Assembly: GCA_949752795.1 (NCBI GenBank)
Contig: OX457060.1
Span: 104,110,949-104,174,948 of the forward strand
Origin: Hyperoodon ampullatus
Lineage: Eukaryota; Chordata; Mammalia; Artiodactyla; Ziphiidae
Length of the DNA stretch: 64,000 bases
Direction of reading: 5' to 3'
Both the position numbers and the translations under genes were made by a program. Within the stretch, counting starts at the first letter, position 1. Each line of letters starts with the position of its first letter. Positions 10,792 to 23,622 of this stretch are shown one piece after another. The notes under the pieces were generated by a model. The model was not told where the DNA came from. It made no database searches and was given only the letters and a program-made list of their open reading frames with translations.

Positions 10792-12790
10792 TAAGTGGAA
10801 GAATCATAATTCTTACTGAAAATAGCATAATTTTAAGGGAAACTTTAGTATTCCCATGATGGCTCTCTCAGGTACTTACCAAGAATGACTTTTGTGCTAG
10901 GCCTTGATAAGCTATATTTATTGTTATTGAGAAGTTAGGCTCTGAATGAATCTGCAGGTATAAGCTGTAGTTATTCATTTGCTTTATAGAGTTACATACT
11001 AAACAAAATGAGGGGATGTAAAATTGTATTTTCTTATTTATGGAAAGTGAGACAACCTTGAAAACTCTGGAGTATTTTCCAAAGAGAGGTAGACTTGCAA
11101 CTGTATAGGGGGGCTGGAAAGAAATCAACATTGGTTCCCAGAAAGAAGGAAAGATATACAGTATTTCCAATATTGACAGTCTTTTCTTTAACCACCAGTT
11201 AGTAACAAAGAGAATAAGAATAGGTTTCTGGATAATGGTGCCCTAAGAAAAGAGATAGACTGTATCAGGAATCTCAAGATGTTTGTTCGAATTCATAATC
11301 ATATTATTACAGCTATATTATTTACATCACCTTCATTTTCCTGGGCAGCATCATAATCAATCATTTTTTCTGTTTAAGTTCTTGGCCCCAGTCCACTACC
11401 TTCCCAAGACATACTGATGCTCTGGAATAATGTTTATTTAAAGCATTCAGCACTAGTTCTACCTTTTGTTTTTCTTTCTAATTATCTTGGATTGGACTGG
11501 GCTTCCTGACTTTCACAAATGACATGTTCCACAAAACAGTCCATCGTAATCAACCTCTTCGTGGTATAGAAAATATCCAGATATACACTCTAAATTAGTA
11601 TAATATTCAACAAGGGGATGTGTTGAAGATTTAAAGTTGAAAATAAAAAAAAAAAGATTACCTCAGTATCAAAATCATAGTCAAGGTAGGGAGGATAAAC
11701 ATTTAAAGATACTTACTAGAGGGTGTTAACTACCATGATAGAGAAATGGGCTCCAGGACAGAGAAAAGATCAATTTTTTCTCTCTCAGGATTGGATGAAT
11801 ACTTTTGTATCTCTTTTGTTCAGGAATACCTAAGAAGAGACTTTTCTAGAAAAGCTGTTTTAACCATATTTTGTTATCTTTTAAGTCCTATTTCATTTAA
11901 AATTAACCCCAAATACTATATATTTACCCCCTTCTCTTTATTTTTATCCTGGCTTTCATACTGATTTTTGTGCCATATTTTCATGTCTTATGGAATGATC
12001 AATTAAATACTGATTTAATCTTAAATGCCACAACTTATCAATTCTTTCTTCAGTTATACTGAACATAAATAGTGCAAGTAAATTACAGAAAAATTAAGAA
12101 AAAAACTATTTTCAATAAATCATTTAGTAGCATGGAGTTTAGCATACAGTATAATAAAGGATGCTACAGGCTTTGCTCACTTTTATATTTAAATTCTTTT
12201 CTCAATATTGTCAGCCTAGTTTGATGAACTGTATAGGAAAAGTACATAATAGAGCTGTATGTTTTATAAATGCTATAATTCAGTTTATCCATTGATTCCA
12301 AATGGCCTTTCTAAAAAAAAAAACACAAAAAACTCCAAGTAAAGCTTTCTTTAAATTATAATGCTATATTTTAAAAGTAAAATAGAGTTCTCACAGCTAT
12401 AATTTGGACACCTTGTCCTGTTATCCATTAGTCAGGAAATCAAAACACATCATATTTTACTTCATTTGATATTCTTTATGCTACTGGCAATCCCAGGTCA
12501 GTATTACCACTGTAGACTACTTACTATTTTTTCTTAACATGTTTTTTTCCCTTGTCTCATTTCTTCTGGTTTTAAGCCATGCCATTCACAATTTTCTGAC
12601 TTGGACTTTCGGAGTCTTTCTTCCTATTTTGTCATTTCTTTCTTTCCTTTGACTTCAATCTATGATGCTTTTTGAATGTTACTTCTTTGACCTCGTTGAA
12701 CTGCATTAAATTACGCTTGAAATCTTTAATTATGTAATATGCCATTAGGCCTGAGTGTTACTTTCTATCCTGACCAAAATGCTACAAAGA
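10792..12790. other. No recognisable feature
   Basis: AT-rich unique sequence with small A runs (11645-11655 and 12314-12323). The open frames seen are under 105 codons and have no supporting signal. Confidence 0.6.
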
Positions 12791-13172
12791 AATGACTGTC
12801 TTAGTTTGCTAGGGCTGCCTAAACAAAGACTGGGTGGCATGAACAACAGACATTTATTTTCTCACAGTTCTGGAGGCTAGAAATCTGAGCTGTCAGCAAG
12901 ATTATTCCTTCTGAAGCCTCTCTCGTTGGCTTGTAGATGGCTGTCTTCCATGGTGTCTTCACGTGGTTTTCCCTCTGTGAGTCTGTGTCTTAACCTCTTC
13001 TTTTTATAAGCACATTATTCATATTAGATTGGGACCTGCCCATGTAATCTCATTTTATCTTAATTACATCTTTAAAGGCTCTATCTCCAAATACAGTCAC
13101 ATTCTGAGGTACTAGGGGTTAAGAGTTCAGCATATAAATTTGGAGGAGACACAGTTCAGGCCAAAACAATGA
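12791..13172 (-). mobile_element. Solo MLT1/MST-type (ERVL-MaLR) LTR
   Basis: Reverse-oriented MaLR LTR at 12796-13167. It opens tgtcttagtttgctagggc, and the segment at 12861-12885 (ctcacagttctggaggctag) is the complement of the MaLR polyadenylation region. A 5-base aatga flanks both ends (12791-12795 and 13168-13172), the size expected for this group. No internal retroviral sequence adjoins it. Confidence 0.82.
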
Positions 13173-16096
13173 TGTAGCAAAAAGCTTGTTTTTGTAGTTG
13201 TGCCTTTTCCTAAATTACCTTTAATGGAAATACAGTGAACTCATTTTTCTGGCTGTCCAAGGGATCTCCCTCCACCCTGATTATGTGTACCATTTTAGAA
13301 TACCTATTGTGTTTAGGACTTTACCAAAACCGTACACACTCTCTTTAAAAGCTACTTATCCTGTTATAGTTCTTAATCTATGGTGGAAAGCTGAAAAATA
13401 TCTAATTTTACCAAATGAGATCATGAAGGCTAAAATGATAAACTGCTGTACATTCTGGATAATGTATTTCCTTTATATAAGCACCCTCTGAAAATGCATA
13501 CATTTAATAACAGAAAGAAGAATGATACAAATATTTCTGGTATAGGGCAAAGCTGATGGAGACATTTTTGGGGGGATTACGTGAGTTTTAGGAACCTTGA
13601 AGTTATGTGGCATGGGTGGCCTTTTACTGTATATTTCTTTGTCCTTGTATATAGGATCATTTAAGATCTTCATTATTTATGGTAAAAATGTCCTGTTTGC
13701 TCTGCAATTTTTTCTTATGAAAACATGTCTCTTTAAAGTTCAGTGAGTCCGTATTCTTGAGTGATGTAGAATGACATAGACTGGGTATCATTATCCATAT
13801 GACATTTATCATTGAGCTAAATTAAATAAAATTAGCATTGGTAAGCACATACTGTGTGCAAAGTAATATGCTTGTACCATGTGAGTCTAAATGACTGTGC
13901 TAATTTGATGAGAAGGGACTTTTCACTATATGCCCACAGGCTTTCTACCAAACCCCTCTGGACTCTATTTTCCAAACTAATGAAGACATGGAATGGAAAA
14001 CACATGGCTTTCCAGATATGAGAGTCAGAATAAAATAGGCATTTTTGAGGCAAAATGTTGAAATTTCTGGAATATTTTAATACTTGATGAAAAATACTTG
14101 AAATCTGGTACATACGGTATGCATCATACCTACCCAAGGATTTTTCCTTTCCATCCTTGCCCTTCATAATTTTTTAAATGTGTGGGGTTAAGGTGAGAAT
14201 TACATAAGCATCTGGATCCTGCTTTTCCTTAAGATGGAACAAAAGGTGTGAAATAGGGAACACTTCTGTATGCTGGTGTGTTTACAAATCACTTCAGGTT
14301 TTCCCCGTGATTCAGGCATGAAGAGATTGAAGGGTGATGATGTTTACATATTAATGTTTCCTTTTCTGTGACGTTTTAGGCTTGAGGCTTAAGAATCTTC
14401 AAGGAGACAGTTCAACAGCTACTGCCTTGCTGATGAGCTATAGGAATCAGAGACAGGCAGGTATAAAAGGAAGTTAGGACAGGAGCAGATGGCTATGGTA
14501 GAAGAATGAATGCTAACTCATCCTTTAGGGCATGAACCCCCATGCTTAGTCAGTGGCAAGTTCTTTTAACTCCTTGTTTGCACCAAAGCCATCATATTAG
14601 ATTTTTTTTTCCAAGAGAAATTTTCCTAAATAGGATGCTCTGACTTTAGCCAAAAGCTGATTCATGTTCTTAAACTGAAGGAGCATCTGCTGGAAGCTCT
14701 GATTGAAGTTTCAAAGCTGGAAAGTAGGGTATGTATTAAAACGAATTTCTTGATGTTCTTCACAATGAGGTTACTAATAGGCCACCTAGGCAAATTGTTC
14801 AAATTCTACTTAGACAAATTAGTTATGTCACAATAAAACAACAAAACAACTTAAAACAAGAAACATTTAGAAAAATTCCATCTCCAGTTATCACATACGT
14901 TTCTGTTTATCAGTAGTTGATTTTTTTAAAAAATCATAATTTTAACTTTTAAAAACTTTGAAATATCAATAAACGTTATGTTACAATATTTTATTGCTTA
15001 TAATTATCATTTAATCCTATATTACAAGCAGCTGACGTGTTACATTATTGATCTTCCAGTTTCTACTTAAATTTCTAATGTTGCTGACTTCAGTAGTTTT
15101 ATAAAAACAATGATTGCTTAAAATAAAATGATGCTGGTATTTTTATATTGTGGGAACAGTTAAAAAATCCTGTATAAAATTTGCCTACACCAGTCTCTAC
15201 ACTGCACAAAGTATTATAATAATTGAATATAGTAATCCAGATATTTTATACAGCGCGCTGTCTTTAAGATATAACATTAGTAGCTTGTGTATTACATAGC
15301 CAGATTTATATAATTCCATTTAGACAGGCACAATGATTGTAAAGTCAGTCTTAATTTGCCCTGCATGTGAAATATACTTATAAATATATAAAATTTCAGT
15401 ATCTACATACATTTATATATTTTATACTTAAATATATTTTATATATTTTTAAAACTCAAAACTAAGGATCTTGTTGAGAAGCATTGATTTTACCTACTCT
15501 CAAAAAAGTTGACAAGAACCTAGCTGTCATTTTTTTTTATTCCCTTCTCCTTTGGGAATGTAAGCTATTACACAGTTGTCTCAGCTGCTACTTGGCATTC
15601 AAACGGGATCCTTGAGCTGCCAGACATTTCTAAATCCCACTCTCTCCTCTTTTCCCAAGTAGTTTATAGTTAACAGTACGGCACCCATAAGCTGTATCTC
15701 TCAAGGGAACATTCGACTGACAGCAGCAGGAACAGGCAGTCCTACTGTTCAGGTCTCTCCATGAAGACTGTGGCACACTCACCAGTTGACATGCATTCAG
15801 CCATCTAACCCAGTGGACTTCTCAAAGACCAATTTATATTCCAAATTTGTTCCTCTAAGTCATTCCTCGAGGACAGAGCTATTCTAAATCTGCAAACCAG
15901 AAATTTTAAAGCCTCACCAAGTTTGTAGCAATATGTGTGGCAATAAATTATTTTTTTCCTAACATAAATTATGGAATATCCATTTCAGCAGTATAAATGC
16001 TTTGCAAAGGTTTCAAATGGCCAGTGTTAGCTTTTTGTGATAGTGGCTACCACGTATGAATAGTGATGGCTTGTTCTTTTTCTTCATTTATTCAAA
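13173..16096. other. No recognisable feature
   Basis: AT-rich unique sequence. A perfect 12-base palindrome acagcgcgctgt (15250-15261) is the only CpG-dense spot in an otherwise AT-rich stretch. No coding or RNA gene signal is seen. Confidence 0.6.
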
Positions 16097-16133
16097 TGTG
16101 TGTGTGTGTTTTTGTATGTGTGTGTGTGTGTGT
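16097..16133. repeat. (TG)n microsatellite, interrupted
   Basis: Two TG runs separated by tttttgta. Confidence 0.95.
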
Positions 16134-16166
16134 AAACACAAATGTCTGAGATGGGAAACCAAATTT

Positions 16167-16442
16167 AAAAACCTGTTACGATTGCATATATGTGGAATCT
16201 AGAAAAATGGTACAGATGAACCTTTTTGCAGGGCAGAAATTGAGACACAGATGTAGAGAACAAACGTAGGGACACCAAGGGGGGAAAGCGGCGGGGGAGT
16301 GTGGGTGGTGGTGTGATGAAGTGGGCGAGTGGGATTGACATGTATACACTGATGTGTATTAAACTGATGACTAATAAGAATCTGCTGTATTAAAAAAATA
16401 AAATTCAAAAATTAAAAACAAACAAACAAAAAAACCCGTTAT
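16167..16442 (+). mobile_element. 5'-truncated L1 3'UTR fragment
   Basis: The last roughly 250 bases of a cetartiodactyl L1 3'UTR, from catatatgtggaatctag to the A-rich tail (16390-16434). It ends aatctgctgtattaaaaaaa, with AATAAA just after. Flanks resemble each other (aaaacctgttacg and aaaacccgttatg), giving an imperfect target duplication. Its 3'UTR is of a different L1 subfamily from the copy at 35109 and matches the piece at 23106. Confidence 0.82.
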
Positions 16443-17581
16443 GTTGTGTTGAATGTTGAAGTGACCAGGAACTTGTCTTTGAGATCTATATTAACAGACA
16501 TTTTGTAAGAAAGAAAGTTAATGTGCCCCTGGAGCTACTATTTAAATGACTTTAGCTTTATGGTCTTTTAATGTGGGATCCTTCAACCTGGAAATGAGGT
16601 AGATTTTCCATCCACTGACTCAAATCTGCTCAGCAGGGTAGCTTCCCCACTATCCTCTGAGCAGCTGTTAGTAGCAGGAGAAACAGCGTCCTGCAATAAA
16701 ATTGATTGCTTTAACCTACACTGCTCTACAACCCTCACAGCTCCACTTTTTGTTGGATCTCAGCACCTGCTCCCCAAAGCACCCGATCTTTTCTCCAATT
16801 GGTCTAAATGCAAACTCCAAAAAGAGAATGGCTGCCCAGTCAAACCATAATGTGGTTCTGTGAGAATTGTTTGGAATTGAGTGCTTGTTATTGCCGAGGT
16901 CTTCATGAAGATAACAGGGAAGGTCTGCCAAGGCAGGGGTTTTATTGTGATTAAGATCTTAGTTCTAAATCAAGACATGGCAGCAGGTATCCCTAAATCA
17001 TTCCTGTGTAGACGCTGGGGAGAAGGACATAATAATGCATTAAGTGAATTTCCAGCAATATTGAGCCTTACAAAGTTCCCTGGTCTTCCTGGAAGCCTCA
17101 CATGTGGATAAGTAACACCTACTTGATATTTCCTTTCAGATTCCTGAGGATCAGTTGTCAACCCTTTGAAATGTCCCTTTCAGTATAAGACCGGAGCTGG
17201 TATTGTCATAATTGGGTAACATAAAGGAAGCAGTTCAGTCTTAAGTGTCAAGAGTGATTGGTGTGATGGCAGAATTGTTAATCTTAATTTTAAAATGCCA
17301 CAATACTTCATTTTAGCGATTAATAACTGTCGCAGTGTCTTTACATGGGATTCTGGTTGTACCTTACTCCAATTTAATGCCAAAATGATGTTCAGATCAA
17401 CTTTCAGGCAACTTTTCTTGCTGAAATGCTCTGAATTATTCTTATCATAATATGTAGTCTGTGTTGCTGTGCCATGCTTGAAGACATGTAAGGTGATTTG
17501 CACGTACATTTAATTTTTTTTTGTTTGGATCACAACTTTAAAATATTATAAAATTTGGAAAGCTAATTAAATATAGTCATC
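16443..17581. other. No recognisable feature
   Basis: Unique, moderately AT-rich sequence without repeat or coding signal. Confidence 0.6.
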
Positions 17582-17589
17582 AGATACAA

Positions 17590-17648
<59 letters not shown>

Positions 17649-17855
17649 TGGTATGCGGGCCTCTCACTGTTGTGGCCTCTCCCGTTGCGGAGCACAGGCT
17701 CCGGATGCGCAGGCTCAGCAGCCATGGCTCACGGGCCCAGCCGCTCCGCGGCATATGGGATCCTCCCAGACCGGGGCACGAACCCGTATCCCCTGCATCG
17801 GCAGGCGGACTCTCAACCACTGCGCCACCAGGGAGGCCCTAGATACAACATTTTT
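17582..17855 (-). mobile_element. CHR-2-type SINE with 56-base pure T (A tail)
   Basis: The SINE body lies at 17648-17840, with an uninterrupted T56 at 17592-17647. The direct repeat agatacaacattttt flanks it at 17582 and 17841 with no mismatch. The pure tail and exact duplication point to a young insertion. The right-hand copy of the duplication also serves as the left flank of the next SINE. Confidence 0.93.
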
Positions 17856-18079
17856 AAAAAGTATTTATTTATTTATTTGGTTGCACTGGGTCTTAGTTGC
17901 AGCATGTGGGCTCAGTTGCGGCACACGGACTTCTTAGTTGTGGCATGTGAACTCTTAGTTGCAGCATGCATGTGGGATCCAGTTCCCTGATCAGGGATCG
18001 AACCCGGGCCCCCTGGATTGGGAGTACAGAGTCTTATCCACTGAGCCACCAGGGAGGTCCCCAGATGCAACTTTTAAAA
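17856..18079 (-). mobile_element. CHR-1/Bov-tA-like SINE sharing its target site with the neighbour
   Basis: Reverse SINE body with tRNA head ending at ccaccagggaggtccc (about 18045-18061) and a TTTA-rich tail at 17863-17878. Its tRNA-unrelated part (repeated gcatgtgggctc/ttagttgcagc) differs from the CHR-2 copies. The left flank agatacaacatttttaaaa (17841) and right flank agatgcaacttttaaaa (18063) are its own, more diverged duplication. Confidence 0.87.
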
Positions 18080-19090
18080 TAGTCTATCAATAACTTGGAT
18101 ATTTGGAACAACTCATCCCTTCCCAGGCCATTTCAGTGAAATGTAGTTTTCAATTTTATTTTTTTAAGAAAAATATGCTCCAAGTTTGGAGTTTAAAAAA
18201 TTTATCCTAGAAAAAAGTCATCATGAAATACACAGTAGTTGGCCAAGGCAAATAATAACAATAAAATAATTAGTTGGAGAAATATGTATCCAGCTTAGAG
18301 TGGAAACATGGAGTTTATTTCTCCTTCAAGTAGAACTATCTGCCTAAAACACTACAGTAATTTTGCTACTTTGTAAAAACCAAAAAAACATATGAGGGGT
18401 TAGATGGAAAAAGTATAGAAACTGGATTTGACCAGAGTTGTTAACATTGCTCTTCGGGCATTCTATTTGGGAGTTCCTTGCACATAGCAGTGGGTTTTCT
18501 GAGAAGACAATTTGGCCGTTGACAGAATGATGTCACTCCCAAGACTGTCTCTTTTAGGAAAGCATTATTTGCTTCAGAGTTTTTGCTTAACAGTAAACCC
18601 AGCAGGTTTGTTTGCTACCCAGCAGGTAATTTCACATTATCTTTGACTGAAACATTTGTATTAAAAGGTAAATATGCTGATATATTCAAACATAGAATTA
18701 AAAACTACAGACCATTCTCTATGTGTTTTTAATAAGGTCTTAAAATAGTTTAAGACTTACAAGTACATACAAATTTCATGTTAAGGTCATAATAAGAATA
18801 TTCAGAGGTATGGGAATAAAAATACCTTGTTGTGAATAAAAAATTAATGATCTGATTTCTGGGGAGCAGACATCACTGCTGTAGAATCCCCTCATTGAAA
18901 ACCATACAATGCAGTATAAGTTGACTGACTTAAGTCGACCTAAACAAAATGTACTAGATATTATTCTAATTTGTCAGTTTCAATGAAAAAGAAATCAAAG
19001 AGTAAAGTGGGTTGGAGTAAAATATTGGTAAGCTGAAACGGGTAGGGGGAGTTGGATTTGTTAAAGGTCTGTAAGGGAAACTATTTCTGT
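18080..19090. other. No recognisable feature
   Basis: AT-rich unique sequence; no gene or repeat recognised. Confidence 0.6.
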
Positions 19091-19650
19091 AGTTATCTAT
19101 TGATGCATAACAAATTATCCTGAGACTTTGAGGCTGAAAAACACAAGCATTTATTTACTTATAGTTTCTATGGGTCAAAAATTTGAAGGTAGCTTAGCTG
19201 GATGGTTCTGAGTCAGAGTCAAGTCAAATTATTGTCTGGGGCTACTATCATCTGAAAATGTGACCAGGGCTGCAGGATCCACTTCTAGCATGGCTCAGTT
19301 ACATGACTGTTAGCAGAAGGCCTCTATTCCTTGACGGTTTTCAACAAGAGGCCTTAGTTCCCGGCCTTATGGACCTCTATATGCAATTACTTGAATGTCC
19401 TCAAGAATGATGCATATGTGATACATGATATGGCATCTAGCTTCCACCTTAGCAATTGATCAAAGAGAGAGTAAAGAAAAATTTGCAAAGTAATTATCTA
19501 ACTGTGAAAATCACACACCATCATTTCTACCATGGTTTATTTGATGAAATCATGTCATCAAATCCAACCCACACTCAATGGGAAGGAAATGAACCTCTGC
19601 CTCTTAAAGGGAGGTATATTAACAATTTGTGGATGTATTTTAAAACTGCC
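19091..19650 (+). mobile_element. Ancient LTR-like repeat, copy 1
   Basis: Starts agttatctattgatgcataa and ends near aatttgtggatgtattttaa. The same start, order and end recur at 30730-31250, so this is a dispersed family. The layout resembles ERVL/MaLR-age LTRs that begin with a TATTGCTGCRTAACAAA-type block; I cannot assign the exact family. Confidence 0.6.
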
Positions 19651-20557
19651 TCTTTCTTTTACTTTTATTTTACTTAAAAAATATATATACTCTGTTCTAT
19701 CCCAAGGTATTTTTTTAAACATTTTTTTCTTTAGTCATTGTTCCCAAAACTCAGATACATTACTACCTTAAAATGAGCCAAAAAATGCATAAATTCATAA
19801 TGACAGCTTTCTTATCTAAAGATACAAAGTTCCTAATTAAAATATTAAAATATAAAAGAAAGTTTAAATTCTAAAACACTTCAGGCAGCACATCTGATTC
19901 ATTGGATATAGAGACTGTATAAACCATGGAATGTTGATTCTGAGCCCTCAGAAAAATGACAGACTTTTGTAAAAAAATCTGTGTGGAACATGTAGAACGT
20001 GTATTTTCTACAGATTATAGAAATAAAATAACATGTTAAACTAAGTATTATTATTTGATAAACCACATTTTAAGGTTAGAATTGAGTACAAATGCCTCAG
20101 AAAGGTATATGTCCTGTTTTGCTTAGGACTCAGTCCTGTGTAAAATCACTGAATGTAATAATGTCCAAAGGCATTAAAGATGAATAATTCTAAAAGACTT
20201 TTCCCACCAATTTAAAGGCTAACAATTAATCCTTTTCACATATGCCCTGTTTATTCATATTCTCCTTTAAAGATAGTATTGTAGATCTTCACATCATTTT
20301 TTTTTTGCCATTCAATAATGAATAAAATTTCTGTGTCCTCAAAATTTTAGAATCATGCAATGCTATTCAAATGATGGAATGCATTTAAAGATATGATTAG
20401 TAAGCATTTTTTGCAAGATTGTAATTTGGCTTATTAAGCCTTTTAAAATGTTTTCATGTATATTTTTAAGTGGAATTTCTATTTTTTCATATCTACACAA
20501 GAATCAAAGTTATGTTAAGAATTAATGAAAAAAAGATTTTAACAGTCATTAAGACCA
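19651..20557. other. No recognisable feature
   Basis: AT-rich unique sequence. Confidence 0.6.
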
Positions 20558-20933
20558 TAGGCTATGTTGTTTTTTGTTTTTTTTTTAATTAATTTATTTA
20601 TTGGCTGCGTTGGGTCTTCATTGCTGCGTGCAGGCTTTCTCTAGTTGTGGCGAGTGGGGGCTACTCTTCATTGTGGTGCGTGGGCTTCTCATTGTGGTGG
20701 CTTCTCTTGTTGCGGAGCATGGGCTCTAGGCACGCGGGCTTCAGTAGTTGTGGCATGTGGGCTCAGTAGTTGTGGCTCGCAGGCTCTAGAGCACAGTCTT
20801 AGTAGTTGTGGCTCATGGGCTGAGCTGCTCTGCGGCATGTGGGATCTTCCCAGACCAGGGGTTGAACCCGTGTCCCCTGCATTGGCAGGCAGATTCTTAA
20901 CGACTGTGCCACTAGGGAAGTCCCTAGGCTATG
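20558..20933 (-). mobile_element. CHR-1-type SINE, long form
   Basis: Reverse SINE at 20567-20924, flanked by taggctatg (20558-20566 and 20925-20933). It retains the extended tRNA-unrelated region with repeated agtagttgtggc units that the CHR-2 copies lack. Confidence 0.9.
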
Positions 20934-21408
20934 CTTTTTGATTAAGTTGTTTTGGGAGACAAATTGGAAAGTGAAAAAAAAGGCAAAAAATTAGAGATAA
21001 TATGAAATAAAATGTACTGTTAAATAAAATTAAATAAAATGCTTTGTTGGGTTTTTAGTCCCAACAAGATAGCATGAACTTGTTTTTCTCTGTTCTTCCC
21101 CGCTAAGTCTAAGTTAACCTCTGTACGTAGTTCAACAGACATTTCAAGGAGAATTCTAAAATGTGGCAAGAAAAAAGCCAACTGCTTTAAGACCTGGAAA
21201 CTAGAGGAAACACATGTGGCAGGATACCTTCTGCCTCCCCAACAGAAGAAGGTCACTCAGACATGGCGTTTTCTGACCCTAATTTAGCAATGGGAGCCAG
21301 CACAGTTAGACTTGTTCCTCCTCCATATCTAAAGGGAGTCCCTCTGTCAACATCAAGTGAGCTATACACCACCAACAAAGGTGGATCTCCACTAATAATA
21401 AGTGGTCT

Positions 21409-21450
21409 GGGTCTCCTCTCTTCTGCCAAGGGTCTCCTCTCTTCCACCAA
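21409..21450 (+). repeat. 21-base tandem duplication
   Basis: Two adjacent copies of a gggtctcctctcttc-led unit (21409-21429 and 21430-21450), differing at 2 positions, inside the L1M 5' region. Confidence 0.9.
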
Positions 21451-22384
21451 GAGATACTGAGGTTGTGAGAGGAACTGGCAACATGAGCACATATACAAAA
21501 AATGGCCTAGCCCAGGTAGCCATGTATACCCCTCTTCTGCCCAGAGACACAGTGGCATGTGGGCAGAATGGGCAGGAAAGACTAAGTCAAGACAAGTGGC
21601 TGGGTCATGGATCCTCTTTGTCTCTGAGGGCATGAAACTCTCCTACCCCACCCACAGATACGGGGCAGGTGGGCAGAACTGGCAAGATGGACCCACTCAC
21701 ATAAAGTGGCCTGGCAGCAGAAGCCTTTTTGGCTCCACTGGCCTGAGACTCTCTTCCCTGTCTAGAGATATCAAGGTAGCCAGAGGCACCAGTAAGGGGG
21801 GACACTACTATATCTCTCATCCACCAATCAACCTACTAGAGAGATCACTTCCACTCTCCCAGGTAGTGCCACCAGGGACCAGTGGGAGTCCCAGTAGCAC
21901 CAGAAAAACCAAGCAGACCGAAATAACATGACAAAGCCTTTGAATAATAAATTGACATTGGAACTACAGCCCACAAGAGCAAGCCAAGATCTGTGTGCTG
22001 AACCTAAACAAGATGAATGCCTGCTAAAAGAAAAGATTTAAATAGATCTTTAAAGATTAAATATAATGATATTATAATTTCCTGACATAATAAAAAAATG
22101 TCCATGACGTAACTGGAAATCACCCATCATACTAAGAACCAAGAAAATCACTTGCATTAGAAAAGACATTAACTAATGCTAATACAAAAATGAATCAGAT
22201 GTTAGAATTATCTGACAAGAAGTGTAAAGCAGCATTTGTAAAAATGCTTTATCAAGTACAAATTCTCTTGAAACAAAGGAAAAAATTGAAAATCTCAGCA
22301 AAGAAATAGAAGTCATAAAAAATAACCAAATGGAAAATACAGAATTGAAAAAATACTGTAATAATAGTACTTAAATAAAACCCC

Positions 22385-22737
22385 GGGACTTCACTGGTGG
22401 CCCAGTGGTTAAGAATCCGCCTGCCAGCGCAGGGGACACGGGTTCGATGCCTGGTCCGGGAAGATCCCACATGCTGTGGAGCAACTAAGCCTGTGAGCCA
22501 CAACAACTGAGCCCATGTGCCACAACTACTGAGCCCCCATGCCACAACTACTGAAGCCCACATGTCTAGAACCTGTGCTCCGGAACAAGAGAAGCCACTG
22601 CAATGAGAAGCCTGTGCACTGCAACAAAGAGTAGCCCCCACTCGATGCAACTAGAGAAAGCCCATGCACAGCAACGAAGATCCAACACAGCCAAAAATAA
22701 ATAAATAAGTAAAAAAAAACCCAAAAAACAAAAAAAC
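22385..22737 (+). mobile_element. CHR-1-type SINE, long form
   Basis: Plus-oriented and nearly complete. It has the tRNA-like head (gggacttcactggtggccca, B box gggttcgatgcc at 22440-22451), the extended middle with repeated ccacaactactgagccc, the 3' part ending caacacagcc (22683-22692), and an A/TAAA tail. It interrupts the L1M ORF1 region. Confidence 0.92.
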
Positions 22738-23105
22738 CTGCTGGAGGGGTTCAACGGTAGATTGGAGGGGCAGAGGATAAAAATAAGTGACCTGGAGGAA
22801 AAATAAATAAAGTGTACCTAATCTGAAAAACAGAGATAAAATAGAGTGAAAAAAAATTAAACAGAGACTTGGACCTGTGAGACAATAACATAAAATACAA
22901 CATTACTACCATTGGCTTCCGAGAAGAGGAACAATGGAGTGAGGCTGAAAGAGTATTTAAAGAAATAATGTCTGAAAACAGCCCATATTTTGGTGACAGA
23001 TACCAACATACAGATCCAGGAATTTGAGCAAACTCCAAACAGGACAAACTCTTCTCAGTCCCTCTCAAAACAAGAAATACACACCACACACATATAATTA
23101 AAAAA

Positions 23106-23622
23106 TTTTTTTTCTATTTATGTATGTATGTATTTATTTATACCACAGTTTCTTATTAGTTATCTATTTTATACATTAGTGTATATATGCCAATCCCAAT
23201 CTACCAATTCATCCCCCCCACCCCACTTTCCCCCTTGGTGTCCATACATTTGTTCTCTACACCTGTGGCTCTATTTCTGCCTTGCAAACTTGTTCATCTG
23301 TACCATTTTTCTAGATTCCACATATATGCGTTAATATATAATATTTGTTTTTCTCTTTCTGACTTCATTCTGTATGACAGTCTCTAGGTCCATCCACCTC
23401 TCTACAAATGACCCAATTTCATTCCTTTTTGTGGCTGAGTAATATTCCATTTTGTATATGTACCACATCTTCTTTATCCATTCGTCTGTCAATGGGCATT
23501 TAGGTTGCTTCCATGACCTGGCTATTGTACATAGTGCTGCAATGAACATTGGGGTGCATGTTTTTTCTTGAATTATGATTTTCTCTGGGTATATGCCCAG
23601 TAGTGGGATTGCTGGGTCATAT
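23106..23622 (-). mobile_element. Younger L1 3' fragment, antisense, inside the old L1M
   Basis: The reverse complement reads as the L1 ORF2 C-terminus (from the block at 23560-23620 down to about 23350) into a 3'UTR ending in A-rich sequence at about 23106. It is 5'-truncated. The L1M resumes on the plus strand at about 23630. Confidence 0.85.

Noticed and set aside
15250..15261. Perfect 12-base palindrome acagcgcgctgt as a regulatory site
   Set aside because: Isolated, with no matching factor that I can name and no supporting context.
20645..20941. 98-codon glycine/cysteine-rich frame
   Set aside because: It is a translation of the CHR-1 SINE at 20567-20924.
21253..21931. Overlapping frames on both strands at 21253-21931 as a coding exon
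   Set aside because: The region is an L1M 5' region with a tandem duplication; GC-richer text opens several frames at once.
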